Assembly (NCBI RefSeq): GCF_001598815.1
Contig: NZ_BCZQ01000020.1
Coordinates: 1-64,000 of the forward strand
DNA length: 64,000 nt
Reading direction: 5' to 3'
Origin: Sphingopyxis terrae subsp. terrae NBRC 15098
GTDB taxonomy: Bacteria > Pseudomonadota > Alphaproteobacteria > Sphingomonadales > Sphingomonadaceae
This document shows, in pieces, positions 56,974 to 64,000 of the stretch. A program made the translations under genes and the position numbers. The notes under the pieces are model-generated. The model was not told the origin of the DNA and did not search any database. It was given only the letters and a program-made list of their open reading frames with translations. Each line of letters begins with the position of its first letter. Within the stretch, counting starts at the first letter, position 1.

Positions 56974-58542
56974 ATGCGGAACAGGTTTCTGACAGGTGTG
57001 ACATTGACGGCGCTGCTGGCTTCCGGTCCGGCGCCCTTGCCGATTGTTGCGGCGCAAGCGGCGGCGCCGGGCTGGAATGGCGGCTTTTGCCGCAATGCCG
57101 AGCCGCTGCCGCAGCTCAATCCCGAAACGCGGCCGCGGCCCGTTCCGGCCACCGGCGGCAAGGGCGGTCGCTATGACAGTGTGGCGCCGGTGATGGCTGC
57201 GCCGCCGCCCCCGCCACCCCCTGCGCCGCCGCCGCCGCCGATTATGGCGCCGGTCGCCGAAATGGCGCCGCCGCCGGCGGGCGACGTCGTCGTTACCGGT
57301 TCGCGCAGCGACGCGAGCGCCGGTGCGGCCGAATCCGCCGCCATGGAAAAGGGATCGTCGGCCGATTTCGATCGCGCACCGGGCGCCGTGATGCCGCCGC
57401 GTCCCTATCCGCAGCCGCAGCCGCAGTCGGGCATCTTGACCGCCGGCGAGCATGACGATCTGCTCAATCCGGAACTTTACGCAGCCTATGTCGGGCGCAG
57501 CAATCTGGGCCAGCAAATCCGCGACCTGCCGCGCGTCGATACGATGCGCGTGGTGACCGTAAAGGTGAACGATCGTAACGGGCAGCCCATTCCCTTCGCC
57601 GATGTCGTGGTGACGTGCAGCGACGGCAACAGCATCACCATGGCGACGCAGGCCGACGGCAGCGCGGTCTTCTTTCCGGGGCTGGACCGGTTGAGCGAAC
57701 GCATCACGGTGTCGGCGCGCCAGGGCGGGCGGACGATCGCCGACGCGCGTCCGGTGCTCGTCGCCGATGCGCCGGGGGGTCAGCTTGTCGGTCTGACCGC
57801 GAGCCAGATGGCGACGAAAGCAACCAAGCTCGACCTGATGCTGGTGATCGACACGACCGGCAGCATGGGCGACGAGATCCGCTATCTTCAGTCCGAACTG
57901 CGTTCGATCATCAACGCGATCACGACGCGGCACCGCGACCTCGACATTCGGGTGGGCTTTGTCTTCTATCGCGACCTCGGCGATGATTATGTGACGCGCA
58001 CTATCGGCTTCGACCGCGATATCGGCCGCGCGCAGGGCGTGCTGGCACAGCAGGAGGCGAACGGAGGCGGGGACTATCCCGAAGCGATGGATCAGGCGAT
58101 GATCCGCGCGGTCGGACAATCCTGGCGCCCCGATGCGGTCAAATCGCTGCTGCTTGTAGCCGATGCGCCGCCGCACGACGACAAGGTCGGGCGTACCTGG
58201 GCCGCCGCCGAAGCGGCGCGCGCCAAGCGTATCCATATCACCCCGGTCGCCGCTTCGGGCGTTGCGGACGAGGCCGAATATGCGATGCGCGCGATGGCCG
58301 CAGCAACGCAGTCGCGCTACCTGTTCCTGACCGACGACAGCGGCGTGGGCAATCCGCACGCACCGCCGGCGATCGACTGCTATCTCGTGACCCGGCTCGA
58401 CGCGCTGGTACGCCGGGTGATCGACAGCCAGATAAGCGGCCGCCGCATCGAACCCGACAAGGACGAGGTGATCCGCAGCGTGGGTCAATATGACGGCGGC
58501 AAATGCGTGCTTCCCGCCGACTTCAAATGGGACAGCAACTGA
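56974..58542 (+). CDS. Secreted vWFA-domain protein, unknown function
   Basis: 522 aa, start ATG 56974 (GGGGAG upstream; 56941 possible). Sec signal (FLTGVTLTALLASGPAPLPIVAA). N-terminal region is Pro-rich (residues ~70-95) with GDVVVTGSR. A carboxypeptidase-regulatory-like beta domain lies at about 190-265 (VKVNDRNGQPIPFADVVVTC). The vWA domain has a MIDAS DTTGSMGDE starting at Asp293, and a conserved LLLVADAPPHDD. C-terminal CYLVTRLDALVRRVI and GGKCVLP. Followed by another secreted gene. No transmembrane helix apart from the signal. Confidence 0.8.
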   Translation: MRNRFLTGVTLTALLASGPAPLPIVAAQAAAPGWNGGFCRNAEPLPQLNPETRPRPVPATGGKGGRYDSVAPVMAAPPPPPPPAPPPPPIMAPVAEMAPPPAGDVVVTGSRSDASAGAAESAAMEKGSSADFDRAPGAVMPPRPYPQPQPQSGILTAGEHDDLLNPELYAAYVGRSNLGQQIRDLPRVDTMRVVTVKVNDRNGQPIPFADVVVTCSDGNSITMATQADGSAVFFPGLDRLSERITVSARQGGRTIADARPVLVADAPGGQLVGLTASQMATKATKLDLMLVIDTTGSMGDEIRYLQSELRSIINAITTRHRDLDIRVGFVFYRDLGDDYVTRTIGFDRDIGRAQGVLAQQEANGGGDYPEAMDQAMIRAVGQSWRPDAVKSLLLVADAPPHDDKVGRTWAAAEAARAKRIHITPVAASGVADEAEYAMRAMAAATQSRYLFLTDDSGVGNPHAPPAIDCYLVTRLDALVRRVIDSQISGRRIEPDKDEVIRSVGQYDGGKCVLPADFKWDSN

Positions 58543-58563
58543 CGCTCTGACGTCAGCCATTGA

Positions 58564-58596
58564 CACACCCCTGCATCTGACCGATGCAGGGGTGTG
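58564..58596. terminator. Perfect 14-bp hairpin after the vWA gene
   Basis: CACACCCCTGCATC and GATGCAGGGGTGTG pair perfectly around TGACC, 21 bases after the vWA stop. No T-run follows. It may be a terminator or processing site in the gap to the next gene. Confidence 0.5.
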
Positions 58597-58662
58597 GGTT
58601 GCGTCGGGAAATCTCCCGTCGCTGGCCTGATTCCGGCCGCGGGAGGTCGGAGGTTTATTTTC

Positions 58663-59658
58663 ATGAAAAAATTGCTGTCGGCCATCGCCCTTGCGGCGAT
58701 GCTGTTTCAGCCTGTCGTCGTCGCTGCGAAGGATCAGGAACCCGTCAAGATTTCAGGGCCAGCCAATGCAAAGGGCGTGACAACGGTCACGATCGGCGCC
58801 TTCAACGTCGGCTTTATCTTTGAATCGACCGACCAGATCAAGAAGACGGGAGGTCTGATGGGTGCCTTTGGCGGCACAACCAAGGCCAAGAGCGAACTGG
58901 TCGGTGTCACGCCGGAGATGATGCAGGCCATCACCGATGCCGCCTATGCCGATTTCGTGTCGCAGTTGGGTGCGCGCGGCTATGTCGTTCAATCTGCCGC
59001 CGACCTGTTCGGCCATGCGGCCCTCGCAAAGACCAAGTCGCTGGAAGCGCCGCTCGACGTCAATATTGCGCTCGAGAAGGGCAGCAAAGGCAAGGCGACC
59101 TATTACAAGCCGAGTGCGCTCCCGTCGCTGTTGATGATCCCGGGCGACTTTACGGGATCCGGTATGAGCAGCATGGGGATCAATATGTCGGCGGGGCAGG
59201 CGAATATGGCCCTGTCCAATTACGCCAAGCAAACGGGCGTCGGCGTGATCGATGTCGTCTATCTTATCGACTTTTCGGATCAGAAGCGCCCGGGCTTTTT
59301 CAGCTTCGGCGGCGGGGTCAACGTTAACAGCGGCCTGTCTGTCAGCGCGGACTATTCGCGCATGACGCTTATTGCCCCGTCGGGCAAGCAGGCGGTCATT
59401 ACGGTCAAGGCCCCCATCGGCGTCGAAGGCGAGTTCATCGACAAGAGCGATGCATCGACCGGCACCGAAAAAGCCGTGCAATCGGCTGCCAATGTGGCAG
59501 GCGGCCTTGCAGCGGCAGCGAACATCGGCCTGCCGATGTTCGGCAAAACGCGCAAGTTCCAGTTCACCGCAAAGCCGGGAAATTACGAGGAGGGCGCGGC
59601 GAAAGCAGCGAGCCTGGCAAGCGAATTGTTGCTGGGAAGACTTGGCGCATTGCGTTGA
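58663..59658 (+). CDS. Secreted protein of unknown function
   Basis: 331 aa, start ATG 58663 with GGGAGG upstream. Sec signal (KKLLSAIALAAMLFQPVVVAA). Pattern of beta strands and helices (TVTIGAFNVGFIFES, AITDAAYADFVSQLGARGYVV, GVGVIDVVYLIDFSD), loosely like a TolB-N/CsgG-type nucleotide-free fold, which is only an impression. C-terminal Ala-rich stretch AANVAGGLAAAANIG. I recognise no named family. It has no cysteine. Confidence 0.78.
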   Translation: MKKLLSAIALAAMLFQPVVVAAKDQEPVKISGPANAKGVTTVTIGAFNVGFIFESTDQIKKTGGLMGAFGGTTKAKSELVGVTPEMMQAITDAAYADFVSQLGARGYVVQSAADLFGHAALAKTKSLEAPLDVNIALEKGSKGKATYYKPSALPSLLMIPGDFTGSGMSSMGINMSAGQANMALSNYAKQTGVGVIDVVYLIDFSDQKRPGFFSFGGGVNVNSGLSVSADYSRMTLIAPSGKQAVITVKAPIGVEGEFIDKSDASTGTEKAVQSAANVAGGLAAAANIGLPMFGKTRKFQFTAKPGNYEEGAAKAASLASELLLGRLGALR

Positions 59659-59666
59659 TCCCCGAC

Positions 59667-59713
59667 GGCGGGCGCTCTATTTCCCCTCTTGACGGAGGGG
59701 AGCGGCGCCCGCC
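59667..59713. terminator. Nested hairpin between secreted gene and topA
   Basis: Outer GGCGGGCGC/GCGCCCGCC (9 bp) encloses CCCCTC/GAGGGG. It begins 9 bases after the stop. Likely stops transcription before topA. Confidence 0.5.
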
Positions 59714-59760
59714 ACCCTCGCGCGTACGTACGTAAGAGTTTTCGGGGAAACGAATTTTCG

Positions 59761-62316
59761 ATGCAATTGGTGATTGTGGAATCGCCCGCCAAGGCGAAGA
59801 CGATCGAGAAATATCTCGGCCGCGATTTCAAGGTGTTGGCAAGCTATGGCCACGTCCGCGACCTGCCGCCCAAGGACGGCTCGGTCGATCCGGATGACGG
59901 TTTTTCGATGGAGTGGCAGCTCTATCCCGACAAGGCAAAGCGACTGAAGGATATTCAGGATGCCGCGAAGCAGGCCGACCGTCTGATTCTCGCGACCGAC
60001 CCCGATCGCGAGGGCGAAGCGATCAGTTGGCACGTGCAGGAATTGCTACGCCAGAAAAAGGCGCTGCCGCAAAAGGTCGACCGCGTGACCTTCAACGCGA
60101 TCACCAAGCAGGCGGTGACCGATGCGATGGCGCATCCGCGCGGCCTCGACGACGATCTGATCGACGCGTATCGAGCGCGGCGCGCGCTCGACTATCTGGT
60201 CGGTTTCACCTTGTCGCCAGTGCTGTGGCGCAAGCTGCCCGGCGCCAAATCGGCGGGCCGCGTCCAGTCGGTGGCGCTGCGCCTCGTCGTCGAACGCGAA
60301 CGCGAAATCGAAGCCTTTGTTGCGCAGCAATATTGGTCGATCACGGGCCAGTTCGAAATGGGCGGCACGCCGTTCAAGGCGCGGCTCGCGCGCTGGCGCG
60401 GCGACAAGATCGAGCGTTTGACGATCACCAACGAGGCCGATGCGCGCGCCGCCGAAGCCGACGTGAAGGCGGGGCATTTCACCGTCGACAGCGTCGAAAC
60501 CAAGCCGCTGACGCGCAATCCGCCGCCGCCCTTCACGACATCGACCCTGCAACAGGAAGCCGCGCGCAAGCTGGGGTTCTCGGCCAGCCACACGATGCGG
60601 GTTGCGCAGGATCTCTATGAGGACGGCGCGATCACCTACATGCGTACCGATGGCGTTCAGATGGACGGCAGCGCGATCAGCGCCGCGCGGCGGGCGATCG
60701 CCGACCGCTACGACGGCGGCTATGTTCCCGATCAGCCGCGCCAGTATCAGACCAAGGCGAAGAACGCGCAGGAAGCGCACGAGGCGATCCGTCCGACCGA
60801 TTTCGGCAAGGACAAGGTCGGCGGCGGCGATCATGCGCGCCTCTACGATCTGATCTGGAAGCGTGCGCTGGCGAGCCAGATGGCCTCGGCGCGGCTCGAA
60901 CGCACCAGCGTCGACCTGAGCGACGGAACAGGCAAGACAATGCTCCGCGCGACCGGTCAGGTGGTGAAATTCCCCGGCTTCCTCGCGCTCTATGACGAAA
61001 GCCGCGACGACAGCGCCGACGATGAGGACGCGCGCCTGCTTCCCGCGATGGCAAAGGGCGACGCACCGGCCAAGACCGGCGTCGAGGTCGAAGCCCACGA
61101 GACGCAGCCGCCGCCGCGCTATTCGGAAGCGAGCCTGGTCAAGAAGATGGAGGAACTCGGCATCGGGCGCCCGTCGACCTATGCCTCGATCCTCCAGGTG
61201 CTCAAGGACCGCGCCTATGTGCGCGTCGAAAAGAACCGCTTCCTGCCCGAAGAGAGCGGGCGGCTGCTCACCGCCTTCCTCGAGCGCTTCTTCGGCCGCT
61301 ATGTCGAATATGATTTCACCGCGGGGCTCGAAGAAGAGCTCGACGATGTCTCGGGCGGCCGCGCCCAGTGGCAGGCGGTGCTCGAACGCTTCTGGCGCGA
61401 CTTCAAGCCGCGCACCGGCGAGGTGATGGAGCAGAAGCCGTCGGAAATCACCGCGGCGCTCGACGAATTTCTCGGCCCCTATCTCTTCCCCGACAAGGGC
61501 GACGGCAGCGATCCGCGCGTCTGCCCGAATTGCGGCACCGGGCGGCTCGCGCTGCGCGGCGGAAAGTTCGGTCCGTTCATTGCGTGCAGCAATTATCCCG
61601 AGTGCAAGTTCACGCGCAAATTTGCGCAGCCGGGCGGCAGCGACGGCGCCGACGCCGGCCCCGAAACGCTCGGCACCGATCCCGAAAGCGGGCTCGAGGT
61701 GACGAAGCGCAGCGGCCGGTTCGGACCGTACATTCAGCTTGGCGACGGCAAGGAGGCGAAGCGCTCGTCGATCCCGAAGGATATTCCGGCAGAGGATTTC
61801 GATCTGGACTATGCGCTGCGGCTCCTGAGCCTGCCGCGCGACGTCGGGACGCATCCCGAAAGCGGCAAGCCGATCGTCGCGGGGCTGGGGCGCTATGGTC
61901 CCTATCTGCTCCATGACGGCAAATATGCGAAGCTGACCGGCACCGCCGAAATCTTCGACATCGGCATGAACGCGGCGGTGGCGCGTATCGCCGATGCGGC
62001 CAACGGCGGCGGTCGCGGGCGCGCCAAGGCCGAGCCATTGAAGACCTTCGGCCCGCACCCGACGAGCGGCGGCGAGATGAAGCTGATGGCCGGACGCTTC
62101 GGGCCTTATGTGACCGACGGCACGACCAACGCGACGCTGCCCAAGACGGTCGAGCCCGAGGCGCTGACCGTCGAGGAAGCCGTCGCCCTGATCGACGCGC
62201 GTGCCGCAAAGGGGCCGGCGAAGGGCAAGAAGAAGGCGCCCGCGAAGAAAGCTGCCGCTAAAAAGCCCGCCGCCAAGAAGGCGCCGGCAAAGAAGAAGGC
62301 CGCGAAGGACGCGTGA
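59761..62316 (+). CDS. topA: DNA topoisomerase I
   Basis: Type IA topoisomerase (851 aa) that relaxes negative supercoils. TOPRIM: LVIVESPAKAKTIEKYLG and DPDREGEAISWH. Active-site Tyr293 in ITYMRTDGVQM. One C4 zinc ribbon (CPNCGTGRLALRGGKFG with CSNYPEC). Several C-terminal topo repeats (SGRFGPYIQLGDGKEAKR, LGRYGPYLLHDGKYA, AGRFGPYVTDGTTNATLP) and a Lys/Ala tail of ~35 residues. The ATG 59761 is preferred over an upstream frame start at 59689. Confidence 0.97.
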   Translation: MQLVIVESPAKAKTIEKYLGRDFKVLASYGHVRDLPPKDGSVDPDDGFSMEWQLYPDKAKRLKDIQDAAKQADRLILATDPDREGEAISWHVQELLRQKKALPQKVDRVTFNAITKQAVTDAMAHPRGLDDDLIDAYRARRALDYLVGFTLSPVLWRKLPGAKSAGRVQSVALRLVVEREREIEAFVAQQYWSITGQFEMGGTPFKARLARWRGDKIERLTITNEADARAAEADVKAGHFTVDSVETKPLTRNPPPPFTTSTLQQEAARKLGFSASHTMRVAQDLYEDGAITYMRTDGVQMDGSAISAARRAIADRYDGGYVPDQPRQYQTKAKNAQEAHEAIRPTDFGKDKVGGGDHARLYDLIWKRALASQMASARLERTSVDLSDGTGKTMLRATGQVVKFPGFLALYDESRDDSADDEDARLLPAMAKGDAPAKTGVEVEAHETQPPPRYSEASLVKKMEELGIGRPSTYASILQVLKDRAYVRVEKNRFLPEESGRLLTAFLERFFGRYVEYDFTAGLEEELDDVSGGRAQWQAVLERFWRDFKPRTGEVMEQKPSEITAALDEFLGPYLFPDKGDGSDPRVCPNCGTGRLALRGGKFGPFIACSNYPECKFTRKFAQPGGSDGADAGPETLGTDPESGLEVTKRSGRFGPYIQLGDGKEAKRSSIPKDIPAEDFDLDYALRLLSLPRDVGTHPESGKPIVAGLGRYGPYLLHDGKYAKLTGTAEIFDIGMNAAVARIADAANGGGRGRAKAEPLKTFGPHPTSGGEMKLMAGRFGPYVTDGTTNATLPKTVEPEALTVEEAVALIDARAAKGPAKGKKKAPAKKAAAKKPAAKKAPAKKKAAKDA

Positions 62317-62349
62317 TGTTGCTTGGGCGACCGGCCCAAGCTCCATCGC

Positions 62350-62691
62350 TTATCCCGCGCAGGGCGGATCGGCGGCGCGGAAGGCGTGCTGGGCGACGTC
62401 GTCGTGACGAACAAGGCGGATTTTCGATCCGCTATGGCAATGCGCGTTGGCGGGCAGCGCGACCGTCGCCTGCTGCAGGCTGTTGACGCGCACGACGGCC
62501 TGCTCCGGCTTGCCGGGCCGCGTTTCGATCCGCATGACTTCGCCGGCGACGAGATGGTCCTTGCCGCTGCTCGCGAAACGGTCGCGCTCGATGACGAGCG
62601 CGATCAGCACGGCGATGAGCAGATAGGCCTGCCAATAGCGGAAGACCGCTCGGAACCGGTCGCCAGGGGTGTTGAAGGGGTCGTGCGCCAT
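62350..62691 (-). CDS. Small membrane protein downstream of era
   Basis: 113 aa from ATG 62691 (MAHDPFNTPGDRFRAVF). One hydrophobic segment (YWQAYLLIAVLIALVI, about 20-35), then ~75 residues presumably periplasmic (HLVAGEVMRIETRPGKPEQAVVRVNSLQQATVALPANA). C-terminal AFRAADPPC. It follows era by 8 bases. The topA end is convergent 33 bases away. No recognised family; confident only that the frame is coding-like. Confidence 0.65.
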   Translation of the reverse strand: MAHDPFNTPGDRFRAVFRYWQAYLLIAVLIALVIERDRFASSGKDHLVAGEVMRIETRPGKPEQAVVRVNSLQQATVALPANAHCHSGSKIRLVRHDDVAQHAFRAADPPCAG

Positions 62692-62699
62692 ATCGCCGC

Positions 62700-63593
62700 T
62701 CAATCGACCCAGTCGAGGCCCATGTCGCGATAGACGCCGCGGTCCTCGTCCCAATTTTCCTTGACCTTCACGTGCAGGAAAAGGTGGACCTTGCGGCCCA
62801 TCAGTTCGGCGAGCTCGGCGCGGGCTTTTGCGCCAATTTCTTTGATGCGGGCGCCGCCCTTGCCGAGGACGATCGCGCGCTGGTTGTCGCGCGCGACAAA
62901 AATCTGCTGGTGGATTTCGGCACTGCCGTCGGGACGGGTCTTGAACAACTCGGTTTCGACCGTCGACTGATAGGGCAATTCCTCATGGAGCTGGCGATAG
63001 AGCTGCTCGCGCGTGATTTCGGCCGCGAGCATCCGCTCGGGTGCGTCGCTGACTTCATCCTCGGGGAAATGCCACGGTCCTTCGGGCATCAGCGCGGCAA
63101 GGTGCGCCTTGAGCTCGAGCACGCCGTCGCCGCTGCTCGCCGCGATGAAGAAGGTTTCGTCGAAGGCGAGCCGGGCATTCAGCTCGGTCGCGATGGTGAG
63201 CAGCTTGTCCTTCTTGGTCAGATCGACCTTGTTCAGCACCAGATATTTCTTCTCGGGCCGGTTCGCGACTCCTTCCAGCACGCGTTCGACACGGCCCGTC
63301 AGCTTGGCCGCGGCGTCAACCATGACAAGGATGGCTTCGGCTTCCTCCAGGCTGCCCCACGCCGCGGCGACCATCGCGCGGTCGAGCCGGCGGGTGGGCG
63401 CGAAGATGCCCGGCGTGTCGATCAGGATGATCTGCGTGTCGCCGTCCATCGCAACGCCCATCAGGCGGGTGCGCGTCGTCTGCGCCTTGGGGCTGACGAT
63501 GGCGACCTTCTGGCCGACAAGGGCGTTGACGAGGGTCGATTTGCCGGCGTTCGGTGCGCCGACGACCGCCACGAAACCGCAGCGCTGGGTCAT
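62700..63593 (-). CDS. era: GTPase Era
   Basis: Ribosome assembly GTPase (297 aa, start ATG 63593) binding 16S rRNA 3' end. G1 [20 protein letters not shown]2 [10 protein letters not shown]3 DTPGIF; G4 [10 protein letters not shown]-terminal KH domain with [36 protein letters not shown]. Coupled with rnc by ATGA, as is usual in proteobacteria. Confidence 0.97.
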   Translation of the reverse strand: MTQRCGFVAVVGAPNAGKSTLVNALVGQKVAIVSPKAQTTRTRLMGVAMDGDTQIILIDTPGIFAPTRRLDRAMVAAAWGSLEEAEAILVMVDAAAKLTGRVERVLEGVANRPEKKYLVLNKVDLTKKDKLLTIATELNARLAFDETFFIAASSGDGVLELKAHLAALMPEGPWHFPEDEVSDAPERMLAAEITREQLYRQLHEELPYQSTVETELFKTRPDGSAEIHQQIFVARDNQRAIVLGKGGARIKEIGAKARAELAELMGRKVHLFLHVKVKENWDEDRGVYRDMGLDWVD

Positions 63594-64000
63594 TTTACGT
63601 CTTCCTGGGTCAAGATTTCGAGCAGGGCGGTGGCGGCCGCCTTTTCGGCGGCCTGCTTCGAGGGGCCGTCGCCTTCGGCCTCGGCGAGCTTGCCGATCGC
63701 GACGGCGACGCGGAAGCGCGGCGCGTGGTCGGGGCCGTCGCGGCGGACGAGGCGATATTCGGGGGGCTTGCGCTTGCGCGCGAGCGCCCATTCCTGGAGC
63801 GCCGCCTTGGGATGTTTGGGCGCGGCGACCTGGCCTTCGATCATGCTCCCCCAATTGCGGACGATGAATGCCCGCGCGGCGTCCTGGCCAAGGTCGAGCC
63901 ACAGCGCGCCGATCAGCGCTTCGAGCACATCGGCGGCGATATTGTCGCTATGCCGCCCGCCGTCGCCGATCGCCTGCGCGCCGAACCGGACATGCGCGGT
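63590..64000 (-). CDS. rnc: Ribonuclease III, 3' part (cut by window edge)
   Basis: Only the C-terminal ~136 residues are inside. The RNase III catalytic core end ([29 protein letters not shown], with the acidic D/E of the second motif) and the double-stranded RNA-binding domain ([23 protein letters not shown]...[18 protein letters not shown]) are visible. The enzyme processes rRNA precursors and dsRNA. The start lies beyond 64000. Confidence 0.95.
   Translation of the reverse strand, partial: TAHVRFGAQAIGDGGRHSDNIAADVLEALIGALWLDLGQDAARAFIVRNWGSMIEGQVAAPKHPKAALQEWALARKRKPPEYRLVRRDGPDHAPRFRVAVAIGKLAEAEGDGPSKQAAEKAAATALLEILTQEDVK

Noticed and set aside
60046-62346. 766-codon open frame antisense to topA
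   Set aside because: Shadow of topA caused by high GC at third positions; no recognisable domain in the translation.

Overview
This is a GC-rich chromosomal window from an alphaproteobacterium, most likely a sphingomonad (Sphingopyxis/Sphingomonas type). The main clues are ALA-synthase HemA, ETF-ubiquinone oxidoreductase, a MutL that carries its own endonuclease motif, a putative betaine-lipid gene pair, a carboxynorspermidine/carboxyspermidine polyamine route, and several families of long palindromic repeats placed just after stop codons. The genus is inferred from gene content and style only. Almost all of the window is core chromosome. I see no prophage, insertion sequence, CRISPR array, plasmid origin or rRNA.

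Layout. 1-1.2 kb is a degenerate edge: a beheaded TRIC/UPF0126 membrane gene abuts a LysR effector-domain remnant on the opposite strand, next to tRNA-Lys(CTT). 1.5-6.2 kb is a tripartite efflux operon (NodT-type outer membrane lipoprotein, HlyD/MacA adaptor, MacB-type ATPase and permease). 6.2-11.8 kb (minus strand) is the cell-shape operon mreB-mreC-mreD-mrdA(PBP2)-rodA. 12-16 kb holds mutL, a 390-bp non-coding gap with a palindromic operator-like site, and lolC-lolD. 16-26.5 kb holds a glutathione peroxidase, dnaE, an acyl-CoA synthetase, a radical SAM gene preceded by a consensus alphaproteobacterial LexA box, moaB, a soluble lytic transglycosylase and a degenerate family-4 uracil-DNA-glycosylase-like gene.

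26.5-36.4 kb (plus strand) holds ETF-QO, a TPR protein with an unclear start, ispE, an N-formylglutamate amidohydrolase-like gene, ilvD, a small lipoprotein, nnrDE and a TrmA/RlmD-type RNA methyltransferase. 36.4-41.9 kb has tandem MAPEG genes, a CoA-transferase, an EnvZ/OmpR-type two-component system and two small secreted proteins (Gly/Ser/Thr-rich; four EF-hands). 42-47.3 kb (minus) carries ornithine decarboxylase, carboxynorspermidine decarboxylase and carboxynorspermidine dehydrogenase: together a putrescine-to-spermidine (or related triamine) route, interrupted by a DUF486 gene and a hydrolase.

47.3-52.9 kb holds a threonine dehydratase-like enzyme, a lipoprotein, a BtaA/BtaB-like pair (DGTS betaine lipid), an acetyltransferase and two flavin oxidoreductases. 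52.9-56.9 kb holds hemA, murI, plsY and dprA. 57-59.7 kb encodes two secreted proteins of unknown role, one with a von Willebrand A domain. 59.8-64 kb holds topA, a small membrane protein, era and the 3' part of rnc.

The best leads are: a 19-bp identical palindromic motif (Fur/Irr-like) shared by the hemA upstream region and the mutL-lolC gap, where it might drive a small RNA; a LexA box plus a start-codon-sequestering hairpin before the radical SAM gene; a UDG-like protein that has lost its FeS-ligand cysteines; the secreted vWA pair; and the repeat families.
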